Shown here: positions 17,836-27,784 of the stretch, piece by piece | How the letters are laid out: each line of letters opens with the position of its first letter | Position numbering within the stretch: position 1 is the stretch's first letter | Assembly (NCBI RefSeq): GCF_007991455.1 | Contig: NZ_BJYJ01000006.1 | Span: forward strand, 34,424 to 98,423 | Direction of reading: 5' to 3' | DNA length: 64,000 nucleotides | Source: Chryseobacterium hagamense | Lineage (GTDB): Bacteria; Bacteroidota; Bacteroidia; Flavobacteriales; Weeksellaceae | Made by a program: the position numbers and the translations under genes | The notes under the pieces: model-generated | Databases searched by the model: none | What the model was told of the DNA's origin: nothing | What the model saw: the letters and a program-made list of their open reading frames with translations, nothing else

Positions 17836-19123
17836 CTTCCAAATCAATATAGTAATCCCCAAGATTTGGTACACCTCCTAACTTTCCGGATTTATAAGCG
17901 TTAAAAACATTAGAAGTATCTCTGACCACGGATGAATCAAAATCTGCTAATGAGTATAACTCTGTTGCAGAATCTCCATTTTTATCAGTAAACCAAATAG
18001 CATCGTCCCGGAACAAATCCCGGTTATTAAGAATCTCTCTGTTGTGCGTCGTAGCTATTAATTGAGATTCCTTTTTTCCATTCACCAAATATGTTAGAAG
18101 AAAATGGTGAAATAAATCAGGATGAAGAGATGATTCAAGTTCATCAATTGGCATAATGAATCCATTGAACTCAATTAGCATGCTCAACAAACTTGAATAC
18201 CCTAAATACCTTTGAGTTCCTTTTGATTCATTATTTACACTTAGCGAATATTTTTTACCATTTACATTATGTGTCAAAATAACTTCTCTTACGGTTGCTT
18301 TATCTTTTAATTCCTCTACTACATCATTTCCGTATTTTTTTGCAAAAAAACTTATTGTATCGTCATCTAAGTCTTCAGATTCTATATTTAAATCTAAATC
18401 GACAATATTCAAATCAGCTTTTTTCAGAATATCTAATATGAATGATTTCTTTATATTTTGTTTCTCCAATAATCTTGTGACAAGATCTTCTGTTTTTTTA
18501 CTATCAGCTGGTAAATTTAATAAAGTTTTAAACCATTCTGAGACTTGCTTAAGTTCAAAATTATCTAAATTTGCTTTTTGAAACCCTCCCAAAACAGTAT
18601 TATTCCAAAGAGTGAAAATTTCTAAATTATCATTTAATGTTTTTCTTTTAGAAATTTTACCTCCAAATCTTATTCTTGTTAATTCCTTTTTTTCATCCGT
18701 TATTCTTCCGAATACTAATGCTTTGTTCGGATTAAAATTATACAAGTTTTCATTGATGATAGAATTTTTATTTAATTCAACATCATATAAATATCTGATT
18801 CCGCTCTTTATAAATTCTAATTCGAATCTGGTGTTTTGGTTTGGTGTATCTTCATCAAAAAGGAAGGGTTCGAAATTAAACGTCTCTGTTTTTTTACTAA
18901 AAGGATTTGTACAGATTTCTCTTAAAAAGTCTAAAGCTTTTAAAATCGTAGTCTTACCAGAAGCATTGGCACCATAAATAAGAGCCAGTTTATTAAGTCT
19001 TAAACCTTTTATTGGCTCAATAATATAATAATCTTCTAGATGATCAGATTTATTGGCCAAAAAAGATAAAGTTTGCTTTTCTTTTATAGAACCAAAATTT
19101 TCTACACTGAAATTAATTATCAT
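17825..19123 (-). CDS. RloA/AbiLi-like AAA ATPase (SMC/OLD-type)
   Basis: 432 aa. Seen: FSVENFGSIKEKQTLSFLA, the RecF/OLD-type N-terminal strand; Walker A GANASGKTT (51-59); a long Lys/Glu/Asn-rich middle; Walker B with IDELESSLHP; and the switch region IATTHNREIL. These define a single-chain ATPase of the AAA_15/AAA_21 group. Paired with the RloB protein, it should sense infection or DNA damage and gate the effector. Its low G+C, a compact two-gene unit and an inverted repeat over its promoter all fit a mobile defence cassette. No toxin other than RloB is nearby, and no flanking transposase or att repeat was seen. Confidence 0.85.
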   Translation of the reverse strand: MIINFSVENFGSIKEKQTLSFLANKSDHLEDYYIIEPIKGLRLNKLALIYGANASGKTTILKALDFLREICTNPFSKKTETFNFEPFLFDEDTPNQNTRFELEFIKSGIRYLYDVELNKNSIINENLYNFNPNKALVFGRITDEKKELTRIRFGGKISKRKTLNDNLEIFTLWNNTVLGGFQKANLDNFELKQVSEWFKTLLNLPADSKKTEDLVTRLLEKQNIKKSFILDILKKADLNIVDLDLNIESEDLDDDTISFFAKKYGNDVVEELKDKATVREVILTHNVNGKKYSLSVNNESKGTQRYLGYSSLLSMLIEFNGFIMPIDELESSLHPDLFHHFLLTYLVNGKKESQLIATTHNREILNNRDLFRDDAIWFTDKNGDSATELYSLADFDSSVVRDTSNVFNAYKSGKLGGVPNLGDYYIDLEDEE

Positions 19124-19136
19124 TTTTTATCTTATT

Positions 19137-19160
19137 TTTTGTAAATCGTTTACAAAATTA
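19137..19160 (-). promoter_or_regulatory. Inverted repeat overlapping the -7 element of the rloA-like gene
   Basis: TTTTGTAAA (19137-19145) and TTTACAAAA (19149-19157) form a perfect 9-bp inverted repeat with a 3-nt spacer. It overlaps TAATTTTG on the minus strand (19160-19153), a TAnnTTTG match. A repressor or the RloA protein itself could bind here. No -33 element was found. Confidence 0.45.
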
Positions 19161-19229
19161 AACTAAAAAAAAGGATTAAAGCTTTTATTAATGAAAAGTA
19201 AAGTTAAAAAACAGCCTTTTTCAAATTTA

Positions 19230-20375
19230 TTATAATTCTTCTAATTCCAGTTTTAAATTTTTTCCTGTCTTCTGATCCTGCCAGGTCCCGGTAATTTTAT
19301 TTCCTTTCAGATCTGCTTCTATCAAAGCGGTCACCATCCATTGATTGGCTTCTTCGCTATATTCACTGCTTTCTACCAGGGAAATGTGGCTGCCTTTTAT
19401 TTTTCCGTGCCACCCGATGATCTTTTTATTCTTATCGTACCAGTATTTTGCGGAAAAAGAGCCGTCTTCATTTACATTTCCCATCAGAACCGTTACCGGA
19501 TATTTTCCGTCAATTCTTCCGTGGTATAATTTATTGCTGAAGCCGGTCTGATCGGTCTGCCGGGCACCGGACCATATATTTTTAGCATAAAGGCTCCAGT
19601 ATTTTTCCAGTTCTTTATAGGTAAAATCAACTTCATGGGTATCCAGTTCGTCCAATGCCCGCATGGCGTGATTGGAACAGCGTTCGGCAATGAATTTTAT
19701 TTTGTCTTTTGTAAAATAATATTGAATGCTGCCCAAAGTGTAATCCGTAAAACAATCTTCGTAGATGGCCATCTGATCTTTCATTTCTTTAGAAGAATCT
19801 TTCTGCGACTTCAGATCTTTCAGAAAATCATCAATCTCTTTCCGGACTTTTTTACGGATCATGCCTTCTATCGTTTTAACTGCATCAGGCTGGAAAAGAT
19901 CTTTGGCATTGATCAGGTTTCCGGTTCTCAGATCAAAATTTTTCCAGATTTCAAAGCCTTCGGGATAAGCCCCTGAAGCTTCACCATCCAAAGCAATACT
20001 CAAAATATTTTCAGGCGCCGGCAGCTTTTCCCAATTATAAAAATAGACATAGTTGGAATAAGAAGTTTTGCCTGAAGATACCCGTTCAGAAGGATTTCCT
20101 GCCGATCCGGGAATGTATTCCAACTGATCCACCTGCAGATACCTATTGATTTTCTCTGCTGCTTTCGGATTTTGAGGATAAGAAACGAACGGAAAAACAA
20201 AGTCTTCGGATCTGGGCGGCAGATCGGTAATCTTTACATTTTGCTGCTGGCTGAAACCCAGTCCGGAAATGAGTAAAAACAACAGCGTTTTCTTTAAAAC
20301 GGACCCACTCCGTACTTTCCGGCCCGCAGAAACCACCCGATGAAAAACCCCGGGAAAAAGATTACTTATTCTCAC
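19230..20375 (-). CDS. Secreted/periplasmic protein of unknown function, start uncertain
   Basis: 381 aa if the GTG at 20375 is used. A signal peptide follows at residues 28-44 (LKKTLLFLLISGLGFSQ), with mature text such as PPRSEDFVFPFVSYPQNPKAAEKINRYL and DFTYKELEKYWSLYAKNIW. The pattern of paired beta segments with a Glu/Lys-rich helix resembles DUF3298/DUF4163-type periplasmic proteins, but I am not certain. A second block (DGKYPVTVLMGNVNEDGSFSAKYWYDKNKK; GNKITGTWQDQKTGK) looks like a small beta domain. The start is odd: no ATG lies just before the signal peptide, and the GTG lies inside the preceding 54-aa gene. An internal GTG (HRVV region) or a lost start codon are alternatives. Confidence 0.7.
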   Translation of the reverse strand: MRISNLFPGVFHRVVSAGRKVRSGSVLKKTLLFLLISGLGFSQQQNVKITDLPPRSEDFVFPFVSYPQNPKAAEKINRYLQVDQLEYIPGSAGNPSERVSSGKTSYSNYVYFYNWEKLPAPENILSIALDGEASGAYPEGFEIWKNFDLRTGNLINAKDLFQPDAVKTIEGMIRKKVRKEIDDFLKDLKSQKDSSKEMKDQMAIYEDCFTDYTLGSIQYYFTKDKIKFIAERCSNHAMRALDELDTHEVDFTYKELEKYWSLYAKNIWSGARQTDQTGFSNKLYHGRIDGKYPVTVLMGNVNEDGSFSAKYWYDKNKKIIGWHGKIKGSHISLVESSEYSEEANQWMVTALIEADLKGNKITGTWQDQKTGKNLKLELEEL

Positions 20376-20526
20376 TGAACATATACATTTTAAATACCAG
20401 GGCCACCAGCCCGATAGTCATAAACATCCACGCAAATTTTTTACTGCCTGCAAACCCGGGATCTTTAGTCAGCTGCAGAAAAATTCCGAAAACCAACATC
20501 AAAGCGGATAGGATAATTCCGAACAT
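20362..20526 (-). CDS. Small 54-aa double-membrane-helix protein
   Basis: ATG at 20526 to TAA at 20362. The protein begins MFGIILSALMLVFGIFLQ, then KDPGFAGSKKFAW, then a second helix MFMTIGLVALVFKMYMF. Two hydrophobic helices are joined by a short Lys/Gly loop. The ATG shares one base with the TAA of HMG-CoA reductase (TAATG), so it is translationally coupled to that gene. The clean frame, paired helices and coupling make it a real gene. Function unknown. Confidence 0.7.
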   Translation of the reverse strand: MFGIILSALMLVFGIFLQLTKDPGFAGSKKFAWMFMTIGLVALVFKMYMFSENK

Positions 20527-21911
20527 TATTGACCCCTTAACCGGTTAAACTCATGGATCACCTCATGGTGGCTCACCGTCTTATCCTTGAAATACGTCAC
20601 AAAATGCTGCTTTTCCTCTTCGGTAGCCCCCATCTGGTTCAGGATATTCAACAGGTGCATTTTCATGTGCCCTTTCTGAATTCCGGTAGTGACGAGTGAA
20701 CGGATCGCCCCGAAATTCTGGGCCAGCCCGGAAACGGCCAGGATGCTCATCAGTTCCTGCGCAGAAGGTTTCCCCAAAAGTGCCAGCGAGAATTTAACCA
20801 ACGGGTGAAGATTTGTTAAACCGCCCACCACTCCTACGGAAATCGGAAGGTCGATCCAGAATCTGAAAATCCCGTTATCGGTGGTACAGTGGGTCAGAGA
20901 AGAATATTTCCCGTTTCTTGCAGCATAGGCATGGGCACAGGCTTCCGTAGCCCGGAAGTCGTTTCCGGTCGCGATGACTACGGCGTCTACTCCGTTCATG
21001 ATCCCTTTGTTGTGGGTCGTTGCACGGAAAGGCTCGATTTCAGCAATGGTAACCGCCTGTTTGAATTTCCAGGCGAATTCTTCATTGGAAATCCCGCTGT
21101 CATCTTTAAGATCCTCAATTTTACAGGAGACCTCAGCCCTTACCAGGCAGTCCGGCGTAAAATTGGAAAGAATATTCATGACGATCTGCAAAGAGTTTTT
21201 TTCTTCCTGGCTGAAATCCTCACTTATGGCTACTTCCTGCTTTAAAGTTTTACCGAACTGTTCCAGGCACGAATTGATAAAATTGGCCCCCATTGAATCT
21301 ACCGTATCGAAGCTCGCTTTCAGCTGGTAGTAATTCTGCATTTCGGCCGTTTTATCAACCAGTTTAATATCTAAGATTCCACCACCGCGTTTTCTCATAT
21401 TGGCAGTAATGTCTTCCGTTGCTTCAAGTAATTTTTTCTTTAAATTAAAATTAAAAAAGTGAAGCAGTTTGTGGGATTCCACATTGAAGATAAAATGGGT
21501 ATGCCCCAGTTTTTCATTGTTGATGATCGTCGTTTTGAAACCGCCTTTATCCAGCCAGAATTTAGCGGCCTTTGAAGCGGCTGCCACTACCGAGCTTTCT
21601 TCCACCGCCATCGGAAGCGCGAAAAGTTTCCCGTCGATCAGGAAATTCGGGGCAATTCCGTAAGGCATATAGAAATTGGAAATCGTGTTTTCGGAAAACT
21701 CGTCGTGGAGCTTCTGAAGATCCGGATTTTCATTCCAGTACTGCTGTAATATTTTCCGGTATTCTACATTTCCTTCAAGGTATTCGTTAACGAGCCAATC
21801 GGTTTTCCCCTCTTTTGTTAATTTGGAAAAACCTTCAACGGGTTTATGGTTCATAAGTGATGGGTTTATTTCTTTGATATCATTGATCAAATCTGATCCT
21901 GCTGATTTCAT
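20526..21911 (-). CDS. Hydroxymethylglutaryl-CoA reductase, class II
   Basis: Interconverts HMG-CoA and mevalonate; in Flavobacteriia it serves isoprenoid synthesis through the mevalonate route. 461 aa. Seen: the MAVEESSVVAAAS segment (101-113) with the catalytic Glu, DSMGANFINSC (the class II equivalent of the substrate/nucleotide loop), TTHNKGIMNG with a Lys before the nucleotide site, VVIATGNDFRA, and a C-terminal SHHEVI containing the catalytic His of the mobile domain. The ATG at 21854 (MNHKPVEG) is an alternative start that removes 19 residues without domain character. The class II type usually uses NADH, but cofactor preference cannot be read here. Coupled downstream to the 54-aa membrane protein. 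Confidence 0.92.
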   Translation of the reverse strand: MKSAGSDLINDIKEINPSLMNHKPVEGFSKLTKEGKTDWLVNEYLEGNVEYRKILQQYWNENPDLQKLHDEFSENTISNFYMPYGIAPNFLIDGKLFALPMAVEESSVVAAASKAAKFWLDKGGFKTTIINNEKLGHTHFIFNVESHKLLHFFNFNLKKKLLEATEDITANMRKRGGGILDIKLVDKTAEMQNYYQLKASFDTVDSMGANFINSCLEQFGKTLKQEVAISEDFSQEEKNSLQIVMNILSNFTPDCLVRAEVSCKIEDLKDDSGISNEEFAWKFKQAVTIAEIEPFRATTHNKGIMNGVDAVVIATGNDFRATEACAHAYAARNGKYSSLTHCTTDNGIFRFWIDLPISVGVVGGLTNLHPLVKFSLALLGKPSAQELMSILAVSGLAQNFGAIRSLVTTGIQKGHMKMHLLNILNQMGATEEEKQHFVTYFKDKTVSHHEVIHEFNRLRGQ

Positions 21912-22054
21912 CCATTATTTGATGAGCGTAAATATACTAATTTTGTCACTTTAAACTGTTGATAACATCAATCAAAAAAGGTTGATTTTTATCAATTTTG
22001 GAGTTATATTTGAAAAGTAAATAAGATCCAAAACAATTATTTTCAATACGATAT

Positions 22055-23314
22055 ATGAATTTTGACCGCCTGAAAGAAAAACTTGAAATCCTTGCCGATG
22101 CAGCGAAGTATGATGTTTCATGCTCGTCCAGCGGAGGGTCACGGAAAAATAAAAAAGGTGCTTTGGGAGACAGCTCTGCCAGCGGGATCTGCCACACCTA
22201 TACCGAAGACGGGCGGTGTGTTTCCCTTCTTAAAATTCTACTTACGAATCATTGTATTTATGATTGTGCCTACTGTGTTTCCCGAAGCTCGAACGATATT
22301 AAAAGAGCAGCTTTTACCATAGAGGAAGTGGTGGATCTCACCATCAACTTTTACCGGAGGAATTATATTGAAGGCCTGTTTTTGAGTTCAGGGATCTTTA
22401 AAAATGCAGATACGACGATGGAACGCCTGGTACGTGTTGCCAAAAAACTGCGTCTGGAAGAAAATTTCAACGGATATATCCATTTGAAATCGATTCCGGG
22501 AGCGAGTGATGAACTGATGCAGGAAGCAGCCCTGTATGCAGACCGGCTATCCATCAATCTGGAAATTCCGACGGAAAGCGGACTGAAACTCTTGGCTCCT
22601 GAAAAAAACCGACAGGATATGCTCAATCCGATGAAGTACATCCAGAACGGGATTGCCCAGTATAAAGATGAAAAGAAAATCTTCAGGAAAACCCCGAAGT
22701 TTGCACCGGCCGGCCAGTCTACCCAGATGATTGTGGGTGCTACCAATGAAAACGATCTGCAGATCATTAAAGTGGCCGATCATTTTTATAAGAATTTCAG
22801 CCTGAAAAGGGTATATTATTCAGGATACGTTCCGGTATTGGAAGATAAAAGGCTCCCCTCTTTAACCACTGAGGTTCCAATGCTGCGGGAGAACCGTCTG
22901 TACCAGTCGGATTGGCTGATGCGGTTTTACGGTTTTAAAGCTGAAGAAATCCTGGATCCGGGTATGCCGTTCCTCGATCTGGAAATAGACCCGAAGCTGA
23001 GCTGGGCATTGCGTCACCTTGAGCAGTTTCCGGTGAATTTACAGACCGCCGATTACCAGATGATCCTGAGGATTCCCGGAATCGGTGTAAAGACGGCAAA
23101 AAAAATTGTAAGCGCCAGACGTTTCCAGGTATTGAACATAGACCACCTTAAAAAACTTGGGGCGGCGGTCAACCGGGCAAAGTATTTTATCGATTTTAAT
23201 GCAGGCAATGTATTCCTGAAATATTTAACCGATAACAATTTAAAGAAACTGCTGATCGGCGGAAGTTCTTCCAAGTTCCACAACCAGTTTTCCCAGCAGC
23301 TGACTTTGTTTTAG
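22055..23314 (+). CDS. Putative DNA modification/repair radical SAM protein (TIGR03916-like)
   Basis: 419 aa. Seen: the SAM cluster motif C67-x3-C71-x2-C74 (CIYDCAYC), a Cys-containing N-terminal run (VSCSSSGGSR), then a TIM-barrel-like domain (EGLFLSSGIF, IHLKSIPGAS, LSINLEIPTESGL), and a C-terminal helix-hairpin-helix (LRIPGIGVKTAKKIVSA, about 335-351) that would bind DNA. This protein family travels with the DUF4130 protein encoded next on the same strand, and the pair is predicted to act in DNA repair; the reaction is unknown. It is divergent from HMG-CoA reductase. Confidence 0.88.
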   Translation: MNFDRLKEKLEILADAAKYDVSCSSSGGSRKNKKGALGDSSASGICHTYTEDGRCVSLLKILLTNHCIYDCAYCVSRSSNDIKRAAFTIEEVVDLTINFYRRNYIEGLFLSSGIFKNADTTMERLVRVAKKLRLEENFNGYIHLKSIPGASDELMQEAALYADRLSINLEIPTESGLKLLAPEKNRQDMLNPMKYIQNGIAQYKDEKKIFRKTPKFAPAGQSTQMIVGATNENDLQIIKVADHFYKNFSLKRVYYSGYVPVLEDKRLPSLTTEVPMLRENRLYQSDWLMRFYGFKAEEILDPGMPFLDLEIDPKLSWALRHLEQFPVNLQTADYQMILRIPGIGVKTAKKIVSARRFQVLNIDHLKKLGAAVNRAKYFIDFNAGNVFLKYLTDNNLKKLLIGGSSSKFHNQFSQQLTLF

Positions 23315-23339
23315 AAAAATTTAATTTAGCAATGAATAT

Positions 23340-23490
23340 CTTATTTGTCATTTCGTAAAATCCCAACATCATATAAGATTGGATGTCTGGATTCCTGCGA
23401 AACGATAAATAAAACATGTACAGATTACATCTTCAAATTAGTACATTTTCAAATTGTTACATTGCTACACTGCATAAATTGTTACATTAA
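23340..23490. repeat. Two intergenic repeat blocks between the rSAM and DUF4130 genes
   Basis: The first block (about 23,340-23,416) holds TTGTCATTTCGTAAAATCCC and, further on, GATTGGATGTCTGGATTCCTG, arranged as opposed arms. The second (about 23,418-23,490) is a run of ACATTTTCAAATTGTTACATT-like words in imperfect tandem. Neither codes. Both look like dispersed chromosomal repeats. They separate two genes that usually sit tightly together. Confidence 0.45.
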
Positions 23491-23493
23491 CCC

Positions 23494-24252
23494 ATGACCA
23501 CCTTACTCTACGACGGCAGTTTTGACGGACTTTTAACAGCAGTATTTGAGGTATTCGAATATAAATACAATGATGTGGAAATAGCCAGCCGGGAAAGGTT
23601 TCACCAGGAAAACATCTTTGCGGAAATTCATGAAGTCATCACACAGACCGGCAAGTCGGAAAGGGTATTGCATAAACTGGAATCGAGTATCGGAAAACAG
23701 GGGATTAATGAACTGCTTAAAGTTTATCTTTCGGAAGATCCGGAAATGGAACAGCTGATTTTAGCAGCCATCAGGCAATCCGTGAAGCATCCGGATGAAA
23801 ACATCCTTCAGAATTATGCCGATGATTCCATTCTAAAAATTTCCAAGATCTGCAAATCGGTGAACCGGGAACGGCACCGGATGACCGCTTTCGTCCGTTT
23901 CGAAAAAATGCAGGACGGTGTATTCTTTGCCAAAGTAGATCCTGACTTTAATGTCCTGCCGCTGATCCGGAAACATTTCAAGGACCGCTACCAGGATCAG
24001 AAGTGGATGATCTACGATCTGCGGAGACATTACGGTATCCTGTACGACCTAAAAACCTGCGACTTTTTCTATCCCGAAGAAAAGATAGACCTTAACCAGT
24101 ATCATCAGAAGTTCCACGACGAGGAGAAAAGGTACCAGACCCTCTGGCAGCGGTATTTCACGAGAACCAATATCGTGGAAAGGAAAAATCTGAAACTGCA
24201 TATCCAGCATGTGCCGAGGAGGTACTGGAAATATTTGACGGAAAAATGGTAA
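23494..24252 (+). CDS. DUF4130 / TIGR03915-type putative DNA metabolism protein
   Basis: 252 aa. The start LLYDGSFDGLLTAVFEVFE and the end LKLHIQHVPRRYWKYLTEK are the diagnostic ends of this family. The middle carries VNRERHRMTAFVRFEKMQDGVFFAKVDPDFNVLPLI and FKDRYQDQKWMIYDLRRHYGI, a likely nucleic-acid-binding alpha/beta fold related by reputation to uracil-DNA-glycosylase partners. It follows the radical SAM protein, its usual partner, after a 180-bp repeat-filled gap. Substrate and reaction are unknown. Confidence 0.85.
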   Translation: MTTLLYDGSFDGLLTAVFEVFEYKYNDVEIASRERFHQENIFAEIHEVITQTGKSERVLHKLESSIGKQGINELLKVYLSEDPEMEQLILAAIRQSVKHPDENILQNYADDSILKISKICKSVNRERHRMTAFVRFEKMQDGVFFAKVDPDFNVLPLIRKHFKDRYQDQKWMIYDLRRHYGILYDLKTCDFFYPEEKIDLNQYHQKFHDEEKRYQTLWQRYFTRTNIVERKNLKLHIQHVPRRYWKYLTEKW

Positions 24253-24406
24253 CGTTTCACTTGATTCCGGATGAGGATTTAAAGGCTTTCCCGTTTGATA
24301 CCATAAAGTCAGCGGTCTATTTTCAAAATCACAAATTTTTGAAGTTTTTAATTCTTTCTATTCAAATCTCTTATGAAGTTACTGCCGTTATCTGAACTTG
24401 TTTTTG

Positions 24407-24414
24407 TAAATTTG
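24407..24414 (+). promoter_or_regulatory. Probable -7 element for pfkA-gapA
   Basis: TAAATTTG matches TAnnTTTG and would give a short leader of about 15 nt before the pfkA ATG at 24435. No clear -33 TTTG at 17-21 nt was seen. Confidence 0.4.
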
Positions 24415-24434
24415 TGTTCGAAATTTTTTACCAG

Positions 24435-25421
24435 ATGAAAGAAAGTGCTGTAAAAAAAATTGCAGTTCTAACCTCAGGAGGTGATTCTCCGGGTATGAAT
24501 GCAGCATTAAGGGCGGTCGTAAGAACCGCAAATTATTACAACATAGAATGTTACGGAGTAAGAGAAGGCTATAACGGCCTGATTCATAATGATTTCCTTA
24601 AAATGGGACCTCGTTCCGTAAAAAATATAATCAACCAGGGCGGAACCATTCTGAGATCCGCCAGATCCCAGGAATTCAGAACGCCGGAAGGCCGCCGGAA
24701 AGCGTATGACAACTGCTTAAAACACGGCATTGAAGGACTGGTATGCATCGGAGGGGACGGAACGTTTACCGGAGCAAAAATCTTTAACGAAGAATTCGGG
24801 ATCCGGGTCATCGGTATTCCGGGGACCATTGATAACGATATTTTCGGGACCGATAACACCATCGGCTATGATACCGCACTGAATACGGCAATGGATGCCA
24901 TTGACAAGATCCGTGATACCGCCACTTCCCACAACCGCGTTTTCTTTGTGGAAGTAATGGGCCGTGATGCCGGGTTTATTGCCCTGAACAGCGGACTGGC
25001 TACAGGAGCCCTTGATATTCTGATTCCTGAAACCAAAGACAGCATCGATGAGCTTTTCAACAATTTCAGAAATGCGGAGAAGACCGGGAAAGCATCCAGC
25101 ATCGTTGTGGTAGCGGAAGGAGAAAAGCTGGCCAACGTCTATGAGCTTGCAGAAAAAACGAAACACGAATTTCCGGATTATGACATCCGGGTAGCAGTTC
25201 TGGGCCACATGCAGAGAGGCGGTTCTCCAAGCTGTGCCGACCGGGTTTTAGCGAGCCGGCTGGGCTATGGTGCGGTAACCGGACTGATGGAAGGGCAAAC
25301 CAACGTAATGGCCGGAATGCGCTCCAATACCATGGTCTATACCCCGATCGAGGAAGCCATCAAAAAGCATAACGAAATCAATCAGGACCTTTTACTGATT
25401 TCGGAAATTTTAGCAATCTAA
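24435..25421 (+). CDS. pfkA: ATP-dependent 6-phosphofructokinase
   Basis: Phosphorylates fructose-6-phosphate to the 1,6-bisphosphate in glycolysis. 328 aa from ATG 24435; the GTG-type frame start at 24414 lies inside the -7 element and is rejected. Seen: the ATP-site loop TSGGDSPGMNAALRAVVR, GGDGTFTGAK, the catalytic GTIDNDIFGTDNTIGYDTA, MGRDAGFIAL, and GHMQRGGSPS. The Gly in GGDGT is the usual sign of ATP rather than pyrophosphate use. It is co-oriented with gapA 30 bp downstream, so the two glycolytic genes probably form an operon. Confidence 0.96.
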   Translation: MKESAVKKIAVLTSGGDSPGMNAALRAVVRTANYYNIECYGVREGYNGLIHNDFLKMGPRSVKNIINQGGTILRSARSQEFRTPEGRRKAYDNCLKHGIEGLVCIGGDGTFTGAKIFNEEFGIRVIGIPGTIDNDIFGTDNTIGYDTALNTAMDAIDKIRDTATSHNRVFFVEVMGRDAGFIALNSGLATGALDILIPETKDSIDELFNNFRNAEKTGKASSIVVVAEGEKLANVYELAEKTKHEFPDYDIRVAVLGHMQRGGSPSCADRVLASRLGYGAVTGLMEGQTNVMAGMRSNTMVYTPIEEAIKKHNEINQDLLLISEILAI

Positions 25422-26456
<1,035 letters not shown>

Positions 26457-26480
26457 TAAGTGTTCAGCAATAAGTAATAA

Positions 26481-26505
26481 AGCCTTCCTTTGGGAAGGTT
26501 TTTTG
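26481..26505 (+). terminator. Terminator of pfkA-gapA
   Basis: CCTTCC (26483-26488) and GGAAGG (26493-26498) form a tight stem with loop TTTG, followed by a T-run. Confidence 0.8.
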
Positions 26506-26506
26506 T

Positions 26507-26864
26507 TTATATTTAAATGGGATCTGCATAAGGATTCAGCCATCCCTTCTTCCAGCTATTTACTCTGAACCTTACTTTTAAGTTCACGTTAAATAACAAA
26601 TCCCCTGCACTTTGCAGAGGATTCCCAGTTTATCCTTTTCAAACAGCTAACAGAAAATTCTAAACTTTTCCGGCATAGGTTTCTATGCCTATATAAAAGT
26701 TGTGTTTCGAGAGAAAGGAACCAGCTCAGAATGAGAGGTTATTTAAATTGAGCTTTCATGATTATGGTGTATACAAATTTTAGCATTTTATCCTTACAAA
26801 AAAATCCCCCTTTTGTGGTATTTTTTAAGAAAAATTTAACTATATTTCGTTATGATCATTTTTT
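26507..26864. other. Intergenic region with hairpins and a repeat word, no gene
   Basis: No coding frame is supported. It contains TTCACGTTAA (26583-26592), a word shared with the 28,989-29,273 element. A hairpin follows (CCCCTGCA with TGCAGAGG, one mismatch, 26602-26620), and a second perfect one (GGCATAG with CTATGCC, loop GTTT, 26672-26689). Neither has a T-run, so they are not obvious terminators. Confidence 0.4.
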
Positions 26865-27638
26865 ATGGATAATTCAGAGAAAAAGCATGCCCTAACTGAT
26901 ATCTGGGACACTTATTCAGGTAATAGAAAAGAAAACAGGCCCATTGCCCATATTCCCCCTATCGAGCGGATTATCGGGGAAATGTTTGCCATCGGCGAAT
27001 TTTATTATTATGTCCTGAATCTCACCAACAGTACCCTTTCGAATCACCATCCTAACCTTTTAAAGCTGCACGGATTAGGGGAATATCCGGAAAATCTGAA
27101 AGACATTATCGATCTTACACATCCTGATGACCTTCCGTTTGTGGTGAAAGCTGAAGAAGAGGTGGTGCGTAAGATCATTGAAGTAGGTAGAGAAAGCCAG
27201 CTTCACCTGAAATCCAGCTATTGTTTCAGGATGAAAACCGCCGGAGGAAATTATGAACTGTTTCACCATCAGGCAGTTCTTACAATGGAAGACGAAGACA
27301 GGAATCTTATCCAGTCTGTGAACATCCATACCAACATCCACCACATCACTCAACAAAATCCGTATACCGTTCTGATCACTGGCATCGGTCCGAGAAACGA
27401 TTTTCATCAGATAAAAATTGAGAATCCTTTAAAGCCTGCTTCCGGAATCAGTTTAACCAAAAGGGAAAATGAAATCCTGGCCCTGATCGCCAAAGGATAT
27501 TCCGGTCCGGAAATTTCAACAATGCTCATCATCTCCGAGCATACCGTACGCACCCACCGCAAGAATATTTTAGCCAAAACCAATTCCCGGAACAGCAAGG
27601 AACTTTTGAGGAAAGCTTTTGAATGCGGGCTGATCTGA
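26865..27638 (+). CDS. PAS-like sensor with LuxR-type HTH
   Basis: 257 aa cytosolic transcription factor. The C-terminal 62 residues are a LuxR/FixJ helix-turn-helix (LTKRENEILALIAKGYSGPEIS, then HTVRTHRKNILAKTNSRN). The N-terminal about 180 residues resemble a PAS fold (VLNLTNSTLSNHHPN, EYPENLKDIIDLTHPDDLPFVVKAEEE, then YCFRMKTAGGNYELFHHQAVLTM), with the typical position of an LTHPDDLPF motif. It would sense a small ligand or redox cue; the signal is unknown. There is no receiver domain, so it is not a two-component response regulator. Single gene, no linked target visible. Confidence 0.85.
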   Translation: MDNSEKKHALTDIWDTYSGNRKENRPIAHIPPIERIIGEMFAIGEFYYYVLNLTNSTLSNHHPNLLKLHGLGEYPENLKDIIDLTHPDDLPFVVKAEEEVVRKIIEVGRESQLHLKSSYCFRMKTAGGNYELFHHQAVLTMEDEDRNLIQSVNIHTNIHHITQQNPYTVLITGIGPRNDFHQIKIENPLKPASGISLTKRENEILALIAKGYSGPEISTMLIISEHTVRTHRKNILAKTNSRNSKELLRKAFECGLI

Positions 27639-27784
27639 ATGGTCAACAGTGAATCTGCTTCGCAGTGAATGGTGGATTGATTACTGCTTACTTGTTTTAT
27701 TATTGTTAAAAATTAACTATTCGATATTTCCATTTTACGATCCGTCATTTGCCGGTGCGGCGTAAAACTTGTAGATTCATTCCC

